Assembly (NCBI GenBank): GCA_002299495.1 | Contig: DBNZ01000169.1 | Coordinates: 10,344 to 15,371 of the forward strand | DNA: 5,028 nt | From: Methylococcaceae bacterium UBA659 | GTDB lineage: Bacteria; Pseudomonadota; Gammaproteobacteria; Methylococcales; Methylomonadaceae | Direction: 5' to 3' | Shown here: one piece after another, positions 1 through 5,028 of the stretch | How the letters are laid out: each line of letters begins with the position of its first letter | How positions within the stretch are numbered: position 1 is the first letter of the stretch | Made by a program: the position numbers and the translations under genes | The notes under the pieces: generated by a model | Databases searched by the model: none | What the model was told of the DNA's origin: nothing | What the model saw: the letters and a program-made list of their open reading frames with translations, nothing else

Positions 1-810
1 CAATGCTTGGCCAATGGCCTGGCTATATGCCAGCACACCAAGTTGCCGCCCCTTGGACAACAACCTGGCAACAAAACCGTCTAGGTCGCCGCTGTTACAC
101 AACACCGTCTTTGTCACCGGCGCATAATGCACCGCCATCATGCCCGGAGCCCGCACTTCGGCTTGGCTGGATGGCGGCAATAGCAGTCCTGGGCCTAAAA
201 CAGAGGCAAGCGCATGTTCGTCGATTTGGCCGGGGCGCAACAATCTTGGCTGGCCGCCCGATAAATCAATGATGGTCGATTCCACGCCCACTTGACACGG
301 GCCGCCATCCAAAATCATGTCCACGGCATCACCCAATTCCTCGGCCACATGACTGGCCAAGGTCGGGCTGATCCGGCAAAAGCGGTTGGCCGAAGGGGCG
401 GCGATGCCGCCGCCGAACGTCTGTAATAATTTCAAGGCAACGGGGTGATTGGGGATACGCAGGGCCACCGTTGGCTGGCCACCGGTCACCGCCATCGGCA
501 CCCAAGCTTGTTTAGGCAGCACCAAGGCCAAAGGGCCAGGCCAAAATTTGGCCGCCAACTTAGACGCCGATTCAGGCACGGCGGCGGCCCAGTCGGGCAC
601 ACACCCGGCATCGGCAAGATGGACAATCAACGGATGGTCGGTTGGCCGGCCCTTGGCGGCAAAAATACGCCGCACGGCATCGGTGTTACTGGCATCGGCA
701 CCCAAACCATAAACGGTTTCGGTGGGAAACGCCACCAAGCCACCTTGTCTCAACAAATCAGCGGCTTGGGCAATCGCGGTTTCATCGGCGGGGATAGGAG
801 TTTTGGCCAT
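1..810 (-). CDS. sua5: Sua5-type L-threonylcarbamoyladenylate synthase, C-terminus cut by window edge
   Basis: This enzyme makes L-threonylcarbamoyl-AMP from threonine, bicarbonate and ATP in the cytoplasm, the first step of tRNA t6A37 synthesis; TsaB/TsaD/TsaE then transfer the group to tRNA. I translated the minus strand from the ATG at 810 and found 270 residues with no stop. Visible YrdC-domain signatures are PTETVYGLGADA (29-40), KGRPTDHPLIVHL (53-65), FWPGPLALVLPK (89-100), ALRIPNH (116-122), APSANRFCRISPT (138-150) and VGVESTIIDLS (174-184). LLRPGQI (190-196) follows, then the linker APGMMAVHYAP (221-231), which is typical of the longer Sua5 class with an extra C-terminal domain and absent from short TsaC/YrdC proteins of about 190 residues. 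Most of the C-terminal domain is off the left edge. No in-frame start lies just upstream of 810 and no strong Shine-Dalgarno is seen. C145 sits where Gly is common. The gene diverges from the GNAT gene. Confidence 0.93.
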   Translation of the reverse strand, partial: MAKTPIPADETAIAQAADLLRQGGLVAFPTETVYGLGADASNTDAVRRIFAAKGRPTDHPLIVHLADAGCVPDWAAAVPESASKLAAKFWPGPLALVLPKQAWVPMAVTGGQPTVALRIPNHPVALKLLQTFGGGIAAPSANRFCRISPTLASHVAEELGDAVDMILDGGPCQVGVESTIIDLSGGQPRLLRPGQIDEHALASVLGPGLLLPPSSQAEVRAPGMMAVHYAPVTKTVLCNSGDLDGFVARLLSKGRQLGVLAYSQAIGQAL

Positions 811-816
811 GTGGAG

Positions 817-827
817 TTTTATTTGCC
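817..827. repeat. 11-base direct repeat, copy 1
   Basis: TTTTATTTGCC occurs here and again at 930-940, both inside the 130-base divergent intergenic region. This copy ends 7 bases in front of the sua5 start codon when read on the minus strand. Two perfect 11-base matches in so short a region are unlikely by chance, although the A/T-rich word lowers the weight. Function is unknown; a regulator site is only a guess. Confidence 0.4.
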
Positions 828-876
828 CGGATAAGTTGGAACGATACACTGAACGCCGTTGGGGCGGGTTGGCTTT

Positions 877-882
877 TATAAT
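877..882 (+). promoter_or_regulatory. candidate -10 box for the GNAT gene
   Basis: The sequence is a perfect TATAAT. At the usual 17-base spacing the upstream hexamer is CGCCGT (854-859), which is a poor -35, and there is no TG extension. If it is used, transcription would begin near 889, leaving a leader of about 50 bases before the ATG at 941. The match is only to the -10 consensus, so the call is tentative. Confidence 0.4.
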
Positions 883-907
883 ATCGCGGCCCCGTTGATC
901 GGGTAAC
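879..907 (-). promoter_or_regulatory. candidate sigma70-like promoter for sua5
   Basis: On the minus strand GTTACC (907-902) is followed after 17 bases by TATTAT (884-879), matching 3/6 and 5/6 of the sigma70 consensus. The start would be near 872, giving a leader of about 60 bases. It overlaps the plus-strand TATAAT at 877-882, so the two divergent genes may share one A/T-rich core and compete for polymerase. The arrangement is inferred from spacing alone. Confidence 0.35.
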
Positions 908-913
908 ACCGCG
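885..913. repeat. nested inverted repeat between divergent genes
   Basis: CGCGG (885-889) pairs with CCGCG (909-913). Inside it CCCG (891-894) pairs with CGGG (900-903) around a 5-base TTGAT loop. The internal loop is uneven, with 1 base on one side and 5 on the other. The element directly follows the plus-strand TATAAT and covers the candidate minus-strand -35. It could act as an operator or a leader hairpin, but there is no T-run to make it a terminator. It could also be chance. Confidence 0.3.
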
Positions 914-929
914 TGAACCCTGTGATGAC

Positions 930-940
930 TTTTATTTGCC
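930..940. repeat. 11-base direct repeat, copy 2
   Basis: This is the second copy of TTTTATTTGCC (see 817-827), 113 bases away in the same orientation. It directly abuts the ATG of the GNAT gene and so occupies the place where a Shine-Dalgarno would be expected; no purine-rich SD is seen there. Confidence 0.4.
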
Positions 941-1468
941 ATGAATCTAACCCATTTCCGCACCGCCACCCATGACGACATCGGCTTTTTGGTGGAACTC
1001 GTCAATTCCGCCTACCAACCAATAGGCAACACCAGCGGCTGGACGGATGAGAGCTGTTATGTCGCCGGCACCCGGACTAGCGCCGGCTCGCTGGCGAAAC
1101 TATTAAGCAAACCGGATTCCGTGCTGCTTTTGGGTCTCCATGAAGGACAAATTATCGCCACCGTGCATGTGCAAAAAAAAGCGGGCCGCGTCCATATCGG
1201 CATGTTAGCCGTCAACCCGGCTTGGCAAGGCCAAAGTATCGGCGGGCAAATGCTGGCTTACGCCGAGGACTATGCCGTCAAGCAATTTCACGCCCGCATA
1301 TTGGCCATGATCGTCATCGCCCTGCGGACGGATGTGATCGGCTTTTACCAACGCCGGGGTTATCAATTGACTGGCCTGACCATTCCGTATGCACAACTGT
1401 GCGGGGAAACCTGCGATGCGAAAATCGAAGGATTGGAATTTGCCGAACTGGAAAAATCATTACCGTAG
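941..1468 (+). CDS. GNAT family N-acetyltransferase
   Basis: This is a predicted cytoplasmic acetyl-CoA-dependent N-acetyltransferase of 175 residues; the acceptor substrate cannot be told from sequence. It is a single GNAT domain. The N-terminal strand and helix FRTATHDDIGFLVELVNSAY (6-25) is followed by GWTDES (33-38) and the block KPDSVLLLG (57-65). Motif A, with the acetyl-CoA pyrophosphate loop, is GMLAVNPAWQGQSIGGQML (87-105). Motif B is VIGFYQRRGYQLTG (132-145). The usual R/Q-x-x-G-x-G/A loop here reads Q96-G97-Q98-S99-I100-G101, so Ser replaces the first loop Gly; related proteins often have QG-x-GIG. An in-frame TGA at 926-928 leaves 941 as the only ATG start. There is no clear Shine-Dalgarno. 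The gene stands alone on its strand, diverging from sua5 and converging on rsmI, so context gives no hint of substrate. Confidence 0.9.
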   Translation: MNLTHFRTATHDDIGFLVELVNSAYQPIGNTSGWTDESCYVAGTRTSAGSLAKLLSKPDSVLLLGLHEGQIIATVHVQKKAGRVHIGMLAVNPAWQGQSIGGQMLAYAEDYAVKQFHARILAMIVIALRTDVIGFYQRRGYQLTGLTIPYAQLCGETCDAKIEGLEFAELEKSLP

Positions 1469-1476
1469 GGGGGGGG
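1468..1476 (+). repeat. G9 homopolymer at the GNAT stop codon
   Basis: Nine G in a row start with the last base of the GNAT TAG stop and run into the convergent gap before rsmI. Slippage here would not change either protein, because the tract lies after the TA of the stop and 28 bases before the rsmI stop. No hairpin terminator is evident in the 36-base gap. Confidence 0.75.
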
Positions 1477-1504
1477 CTGGGCTACTGCAACGATGTAAAC
1501 AACG

Positions 1505-2356
1505 CTAAGTTGACTGTAAATCCAGCGCCGCCTGGTACAGCAATTTCTTTCTCGCACCGGTGATTTCCACGGCCATGATGACGGCGGTTTTTAACGGGCA
1601 TTCCTTTAACAAAACCGCCAGCACCCGTTGCTGTTCCTCAGTCAAATCGCCTTCCTTATCCTGGGCCGCAGCCCCCCCGACGATCACGACAAATTCGCCT
1701 TTTTGCATGTTTTCGTCCCGCTCGACCAGAGCCAGGGCATTACCCAAGTTGGTTTTGACGATGGTTTCATGCAGCTTGGTCAATTCCCTAGCGATGACAA
1801 TCTCCCTGTGCACCGGGATGATAGCCGCCATATTCTGTAAAGATGCCAAGATACGATGGCTGGATTCGTAAAACACCCAGGTATCCGGGCAATGCAAGCG
1901 TTCCGTGAAAAACGCCTTGCGCGCCGCTGCGGTGCGCGGCGCAAAGCCCTCAAAGATAAACCGCGACACCGGCAAGCCCGCCGCCGATAAAGCCGCAATC
2001 AAAGCACAGGCACCGGGCACCGGCACCACAGCCAACCCGGCATCTTTCACGGCTTTGACCAACGGCATTCCGGGATCGCTCAGCAACGGCGTGCCGGCAT
2101 CCGAAACCAAGGCCACTGACAGGCCAGCCTTAAGTTTTTCCAACACTTGCAAGGAAGCAGGGTCTTCGTTGTGTTGGTGCAAGGACATCAATTTATTGCT
2201 AATGCCGTAATGGTTGAGCAGCAGCTTGACATGACGGGTATCCTCGGCGGCAATCAAATCCACTTCCTGTAATACCGAGACTGCCCTAAAGGTAATGTCG
2301 GCCAAATTACCGATAGGCGTGGCAACCACGTATAATTTGCCGGGTTCATGGGACAT
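1505..2356 (-). CDS. rsmI: 16S rRNA (cytidine(1402)-2'-O)-methyltransferase RsmI
   Basis: RsmI uses S-adenosylmethionine to 2'-O-methylate C1402 in the decoding centre of 16S rRNA, where RsmH adds the N4 methyl group. The protein has 283 residues; E. coli RsmI has 286. It is a tetrapyrrole-methylase-fold enzyme with VATPIGNLADIT (11-22), AAEDTR (36-41), LHQHNE (59-64), VSDAGTPLLSDPG (84-96), VPGACALIAALSAAGLP (113-129), VFYESSHRI (161-169), ARELTKLHE (189-197) and KGEFVVIVGG (219-228). The C-terminal region with EITGARKKLLYQAAL matches the small helical tail of the family. I chose the start at 2356 because AAGGTG sits 7 bases upstream and family homology begins right after it. An in-frame ATG at 2407 would add 17 residues but lies upstream of the likely promoter. 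It diverges from the yraN operon, as in E. coli. All expected motifs are intact. Confidence 0.97.
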   Translation of the reverse strand: MSHEPGKLYVVATPIGNLADITFRAVSVLQEVDLIAAEDTRHVKLLLNHYGISNKLMSLHQHNEDPASLQVLEKLKAGLSVALVSDAGTPLLSDPGMPLVKAVKDAGLAVVPVPGACALIAALSAAGLPVSRFIFEGFAPRTAAARKAFFTERLHCPDTWVFYESSHRILASLQNMAAIIPVHREIVIARELTKLHETIVKTNLGNALALVERDENMQKGEFVVIVGGAAAQDKEGDLTEEQQRVLAVLLKECPLKTAVIMAVEITGARKKLLYQAALDLQST

Positions 2357-2361
2357 TGTGT

Positions 2362-2367
2362 CACCTT
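2362..2367 (-). promoter_or_regulatory. ribosome binding site that fixes the rsmI start
   Basis: Read on the minus strand, AAGGTG is separated from the ATG at 2356 by about 5-7 bases, the best Shine-Dalgarno in the window. It supports the 283-residue form of RsmI over the longer reading from 2407. Confidence 0.75.
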
Positions 2368-2387
2368 GGGCTAACGCTAGGCGGGCG

Positions 2388-2396
2388 ATTATAGCA
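2388..2396 (-). promoter_or_regulatory. extended -10 promoter of rsmI
   Basis: The minus strand reads TGCTATAAT, a perfect extended -10 (TGnTATAAT). At 17-base spacing the upstream hexamer is AGCAGT, a poor -35, which extended -10 promoters tolerate. The start would fall near 2381, leaving a leader of about 25 bases with the Shine-Dalgarno inside it. The alternative ATG at 2407 would not be in this transcript. Confidence 0.6.
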
Positions 2397-2457
2397 GTTT
2401 GCCGCATCCGACTGCTTGGGGTAATGTCCTTCGCCGCTGCCCGATGGGGCTAAATCC

Positions 2458-2467
2458 TTGTTAACAA
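2458..2467. repeat. 10-base perfect palindrome upstream of yraN
   Basis: TTGTTAACAA ends 15 bases before the yraN ATG and is followed by a short CGCCAA duplication. It has the form of a small dimer-binding operator, but no second site is seen. No convincing -35/-10 pair for the yraN operon could be found in the 126-base gap. Confidence 0.3.
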
Positions 2468-2482
2468 CGCCAACGCCAAGCC

Positions 2483-2848
2483 ATGCCGCCCATTTTTTTT
2501 AAGACCAAAGCCCCACACCTAGCACAAGGCGAAACCGCCGAGGATACGGCGCACCATTACTTGATCCGGCAAGGGCTAAAGCCGCTGCAACGAAATTTCC
2601 GCTGCCAGCAAGGGGAGCTGGACTTGATCATGCGCGATCAAAATATCTTAGTGATCGTCGAAGTGCGTTTCCGTAAATCCGACCGCTACGGCAGCGCCGC
2701 CGAGAGCGTTACCCCGGCAAAACAATCGCGTATAATAGCCGCCACCCAAGTGTATTTGACGCAACAACCCCAAGACCGCCCGATCCGTTTCGATGTGGTC
2801 GCCTTGTCCGGCGATGGCCGCATAGCCTGGATAAAAAATGCTTTTTAA
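2483..2848 (+). CDS. yraN: YraN family protein (UPF0102, nuclease-like fold)
   Basis: This is a conserved bacterial protein of unsettled function whose fold is related to restriction-endonuclease-like and Holliday-junction-resolvase nucleases. It has 121 residues; E. coli YraN has about 131. Visible family signatures are GETAEDTAHHYLIRQGLK (16-33), RNFRC (37-41), GELDLIM (44-50, with E45 and D47), VIVEVRFRK (57-65, with E60), YGSAAESVTPAKQSRI (69-84) and RFDVVAL, ending in WIKNAF. The acidic residues E45, D47 and E60 and the basic R62 match the metal-binding E/D...ExK-like layout of that fold, with Arg in place of Lys, as in E. coli YraN. The start at 2483 has no strong Shine-Dalgarno, but homology starts by residue 16. 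It is first in the plus-strand operon, with 14 bases to diaA. Confidence 0.95.
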   Translation: MPPIFFKTKAPHLAQGETAEDTAHHYLIRQGLKPLQRNFRCQQGELDLIMRDQNILVIVEVRFRKSDRYGSAAESVTPAKQSRIIAATQVYLTQQPQDRPIRFDVVALSGDGRIAWIKNAF

Positions 2849-2862
2849 TCAATAATCCCGGC

Positions 2863-3453
2863 ATGAGCTTACAAAACCAGATCAGCAACCATTTTAGCGA
2901 CAACATCCAAACCCAGCAGGCGGTAATGGCGAGCCTGTGCGAGTTAATTGAATACGCAGGCCACGGTCTCGTTCAATGTTTGTTGAATGACAAGAAAATC
3001 ATCGCTTGTGGCAATGGCCGTTTTACCGCCTGCGCCCAGCAACTGGTCACTTTGTTGCTGGACCGTTACGAGCGAGACCGCCCGGCCTTACCCGCCATTA
3101 ACCTAGCGGCCGAAGCCAGCACGTTGTCCGCCATTGCCAACCACCTGCATTTTGATGAGGTCTATGCCAAGCCCTTGCGAGCCTTAGGACAAGCGGGGGA
3201 CATGCTGGTCATTTACAGCGATGGCCAGCATTGCGCCAATCTTAGCAAAGCCATCAAAAACGCCCATGACAAGGATATTTCGGTGCTGGCTTTGACCGGC
3301 AACCATGGCGGCATGATCGCCCCATTGCTGAAGGAAACTGACATCGAAATCAGGGTGCCGGCTTATGCCACCGCCCGGATCATGGAAACCCATGTCCTTA
3401 TCACCCATTGCCTGTGCGATTTGATCGACCAACAATTATTTGGCGCCAGCTGA
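2863..3453 (+). CDS. diaA: DiaA-like SIS-domain protein, DnaA initiator-associating
   Basis: In E. coli, DiaA is a tetramer that binds DnaA and promotes its assembly at oriC. This protein has 196 residues, the same length as E. coli DiaA, and aligns end to end: QTQQAVMASL (16-25), CGNG (49-52), RYERDRPALPAI (68-79), LSAIANHLHFDEVYAKPLRALGQAGD (88-113), LALTGNHGG (142-150), DIEIRVP (160-166) and LCDLIDQQLF (184-193). L192-F193 match the E. coli L190-F191 pair reported to contact DnaA. It is not the sedoheptulose-7-phosphate isomerase GmhA: the zinc-ligand His region is AQQLV (58-62), with Q60 in place of His. The phosphosugar-binding parts are eroded: GNGRF where DiaA has GNGTS, and IYSDGQHCAN (117-126) where it has ISTRGNSRD. 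The stop overlaps the dolP start. No strong Shine-Dalgarno precedes it, so coupling to yraN translation is likely. Confidence 0.93.
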   Translation: MSLQNQISNHFSDNIQTQQAVMASLCELIEYAGHGLVQCLLNDKKIIACGNGRFTACAQQLVTLLLDRYERDRPALPAINLAAEASTLSAIANHLHFDEVYAKPLRALGQAGDMLVIYSDGQHCANLSKAIKNAHDKDISVLALTGNHGGMIAPLLKETDIEIRVPAYATARIMETHVLITHCLCDLIDQQLFGAS

Positions 3454-4013
3454 TGAAAAAACTCTTACTCTTGATCGGCGTATTAGGCCTTTTCGCCTGT
3501 GCCGGCGCCATTGATCCCAGCCAAGTCTCGCCGTTTGAACGCCGTAGCATCGCAGCGATGGGCGACGACCTGGACATTCAAGCCGATTTCTACGACGAAG
3601 TACATAACGAACCCGAACTGTCCGGCCAAACCCACGTCACCGCTACGGCTTTCAATGGCATTTTGCTGTTGACCGGGGAAGCGGCGACCGAACGGCTGCG
3701 GGACCTGCTGGTCCGCATCGCCCAAATGACCGATAACGTCAAACGGGTGCACAACAATATCGTGATCGCCTATCCTAGCGGTTTGGACAGCCGTCAGCGA
3801 GACCTGCGGATTACCGCCGATGTCACTGACGCGCTGAAGCAAATCCGCACTCTGCCTAACTTCGATTCCAGCCAAGTAAAGGTGGTCACCGCAAACGGGG
3901 TGGTTTATCTGATGGGCTTGTTGCATCAAAATGAAGGCGCCGTGGTCATTAACGTGGTTCGGTATTTGCCGGATGTTAAGCAAATCGTCGCGGTGTTTGA
4001 ATATCTTGACTGA
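3453..4013 (+). CDS. dolP: dual-BON-domain outer-membrane lipoprotein DolP (YraP)
   Basis: DolP is a lipoprotein on the inner face of the outer membrane. In E. coli it supports envelope integrity and the BAM machinery. The protein has 186 residues; E. coli DolP has 191. A lipoprotein signal MKKLLLLIGVLGLFAC (1-16) ends in the lipobox L-F-A-C; C16 would be lipidated. A17 follows, not Asp, so Lol sorting to the outer membrane is expected. BON 1 spans about 40-106, with FNGILLLTGEA (67-77) and VKRVHNNI (96-103). BON 2 spans about 117-186, with VKVVTANGVVYLMGLL (142-157) and PDVKQIVAVFEYL. The start at 3453 is chosen because it gives a proper signal peptide. It overlaps the diaA stop as TGATG, which implies translational coupling. 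An upstream in-frame start at 3408 would bury the signal peptide behind 15 residues. No free-standing Shine-Dalgarno is seen. Confidence 0.95.
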   Translation: MKKLLLLIGVLGLFACAGAIDPSQVSPFERRSIAAMGDDLDIQADFYDEVHNEPELSGQTHVTATAFNGILLLTGEAATERLRDLLVRIAQMTDNVKRVHNNIVIAYPSGLDSRQRDLRITADVTDALKQIRTLPNFDSSQVKVVTANGVVYLMGLLHQNEGAVVINVVRYLPDVKQIVAVFEYLD

Positions 4014-4015
4014 GC

Positions 4016-4020
4016 AAAGG
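4016..4020 (+). promoter_or_regulatory. ribosome binding site of ribF
   Basis: AAAGG lies 3 bases after the dolP stop and 11 bases before the ribF ATG at 4032. The spacing is slightly long but usable. The dolP-ribF gap is only 18 bases, with no room for a separate promoter and terminator, so ribF is probably read with the yraN-diaA-dolP transcript. Confidence 0.5.
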
Positions 4021-4031
4021 CAAACCCGCCC

Positions 4032-5028
4032 ATGCGTTTGATTAGGGGCCTTGCCCATTTGGAACCGTTTAACAGCGGCAGCGTCCTGACCATAGGCAAT
4101 TTCGACGGCCTTCACCTAGGCCATCGCGCCGTGATCGCCAAACTGGCGGCGCGGGGCGCCGCCCTGAACCTGCCCACCGTGGTGATGATTTTTGAACCCC
4201 AACCATTGGAATATTTCCTTAATGACAATGAACCGCCCCGTTTGATGCGACTGCGGGAAAAAGCCATAGTCTTTGCCCAGCTGCCCATAGACCACCTGCT
4301 GATCGCCCGTTTCAATCGACCCTTAGCCAACTTAAGCGCAGAGCAATTCATAACAGACATTTTGCTGGCCAAATTGAACATCAAACATTTGGTCATTGGC
4401 GACGATTTTCATTTTGGCAAGGCGCGGCGCGGCAATTTTGCCTTTTTAAAAGGCTATGGCCAGCGTTATGGTTTCAGCGTCGAGGATACCGGCTCGCACC
4501 AAGCAGACGGCTTGCGGGTCAGTAGCACTTTAATCCGCGACGCCTTAGCGGCGGGCGATTTGGCCCAGGCGGAACGGCTTTTAGGCCGCCCTTATTCGGT
4601 TTGCGGACGCATCGCCCACGGCGACAAACGCGGGCGTCTGTTAGGTTATCCGACCGCCAATATCCGCATGTTCCGGAAAACCACGCCGGTCGCCGGCGTG
4701 TTCGCGGTGACCATGACCGGCATAGATGAACTGGAATTTCAGGGTGTCGCCAACGTCGGCACCCGCCCTACCGTCGACGGGGGGGATAGGGTGTTGCTGG
4801 AAACCCATTTGTTCGATTTTAACCAAGAAATCTATGGGCGTTATGTGGAGGTGCATTTTCGGCACAAGATTAGGGATGAGATGCGTTTTGCCGCGTTGGC
4901 ACAGCTTAAGGGGCAGATAAGACAAGACATCATCAAAGCCAAGGAATTTTTTAGCCTAGGTGACGCCATTGCTGCGACCATTGATGCAAACTATCACCTG
5001 ATGAGAAATAGGCTTCAGCCATCCGCTT
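4032..5028 (+). CDS. ribF: bifunctional riboflavin kinase/FAD synthetase, open at right edge
   Basis: RibF phosphorylates riboflavin to FMN and adenylylates FMN to FAD in the cytoplasm. There are 332 residues with no stop before the edge; E. coli RibF has 313. The N-terminal FAD synthetase (nucleotidyltransferase) domain has TIGNFDGLHLGH (20-31), FEPQPLEYF (54-62), RFNRPLANLSAEQFI (93-107), VIGDDFHFGKARRGN (121-135) and RVSSTLIRDAL (162-172). The C-terminal riboflavin kinase domain has GDKRGRLLGYPTAN (197-210), PVAGVFAV (219-226), GVANVGTRPTV (238-248) and LLETHLFDF (255-263, with likely catalytic E257), then IRDEMRFAALAQLKGQI (280-296). The usual family end is near AKEFF (303-307); here at least 25 further residues follow. 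Both active sites look intact. It is the fourth gene of the operon; in many bacteria ribF instead neighbours ileS-lspA, which could lie beyond the edge. Confidence 0.96.
   Translation, partial: MRLIRGLAHLEPFNSGSVLTIGNFDGLHLGHRAVIAKLAARGAALNLPTVVMIFEPQPLEYFLNDNEPPRLMRLREKAIVFAQLPIDHLLIARFNRPLANLSAEQFITDILLAKLNIKHLVIGDDFHFGKARRGNFAFLKGYGQRYGFSVEDTGSHQADGLRVSSTLIRDALAAGDLAQAERLLGRPYSVCGRIAHGDKRGRLLGYPTANIRMFRKTTPVAGVFAVTMTGIDELEFQGVANVGTRPTVDGGDRVLLETHLFDFNQEIYGRYVEVHFRHKIRDEMRFAALAQLKGQIRQDIIKAKEFFSLGDAIAATIDANYHLMRNRLQPSA

Noticed and set aside
3..272. 89-residue plus-strand open frame at the left edge
   Set aside because: It is antisense to the C-terminal part of Sua5, including the conserved PGM-HYAP linker.
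445..834. 129-residue plus-strand open frame over the start of sua5
   Set aside because: It is antisense to a frame with strong, ordered Sua5 motifs; the peptide is rich in Gly, His and Arg with no recognisable domain.
1520..1536. CCAG/CTGG inverted repeat at the 3' end of rsmI as a terminator
   Set aside because: The stem is only 4 base pairs, lies inside the coding region and has no following T-run.
2357..2407. Upstream rsmI start at 2407
   Set aside because: The added 17 residues lie outside family homology, the extended -10 is downstream of this ATG, and the good Shine-Dalgarno serves 2356.
2357..2482. RNase P RNA (rnpB), which I considered because it can sit near this cluster in some gammaproteobacteria
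   Set aside because: The gap is far too short for the roughly 350-base RNA and shows no matching structure.
3408..3452. Upstream dolP start at 3408
   Set aside because: It would overlap diaA by 46 bases and place 15 residues before the lipoprotein signal peptide.
3483..4115. 210-residue minus-strand open frame
   Set aside because: It lies opposite dolP, whose signal peptide and two BON domains are clear, and resembles no family; it is a shadow of biased codon use.
1..5028. Mobile element, CRISPR array, defence island or new multi-gene system
   Set aside because: No transposase, integrase, terminal repeats, spaced direct repeats, tRNA or unfamiliar gene cluster is present; every protein fits a known family and composition looks uniform.

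Overview
The window looks like an ordinary chromosomal housekeeping segment from a gammaproteobacterium, with mid-50s % GC by eye. The main reason is the order rsmI (divergent) – yraN – diaA – dolP, the same arrangement as the Escherichia coli yraL/yraN/yraO/yraP neighbourhood. Each protein also aligns with its E. coli counterpart over nearly its full length from memory. I cannot assign a genus. A free-living environmental gammaproteobacterium is plausible, but that is inference.

Layout, left to right: (1) 1-810, minus strand, most of a Sua5-type L-threonylcarbamoyladenylate synthase whose C-terminus lies beyond the left edge. (2) 811-940, a 130-base divergent intergenic region with a perfect TATAAT, a possible opposite-strand promoter, a nested inverted repeat and an 11-base direct repeat. 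(3) 941-1468, plus strand, a single-gene GNAT acetyltransferase. (4) 1469-1504, a 36-base convergent gap that starts inside a run of nine G. (5) 1505-2356, minus strand, rsmI, with a clear Shine-Dalgarno and an extended -10 promoter just upstream. (6) 2357-2482, a 126-base divergent gap where E. coli has lpoA. (7) 2483-5028, plus strand, a tight run yraN – diaA – dolP – ribF with gaps of 14, -1 and 18 bases, very likely one operon. RibF is still open at the right edge. No gap between genes exceeds 300 bases.

The genes serve core functions. Sua5 makes the activated precursor for tRNA t6A37. RsmI methylates C1402 of 16S rRNA, so the left half leans toward translation. YraN is a conserved nuclease-fold protein of unsettled role. 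DiaA is a DnaA-binding SIS-fold protein, DolP is an outer-membrane dual-BON lipoprotein, and RibF makes FMN and FAD. No mobile element, CRISPR array, tRNA, rRNA, defence gene or candidate new system is visible. The most useful oddities are the eroded phosphosugar-binding motifs in DiaA beside a retained DnaA-contact Leu-Phe pair, the RibF C-terminal extension that begins at a T6 run, and the absence of lpoA.
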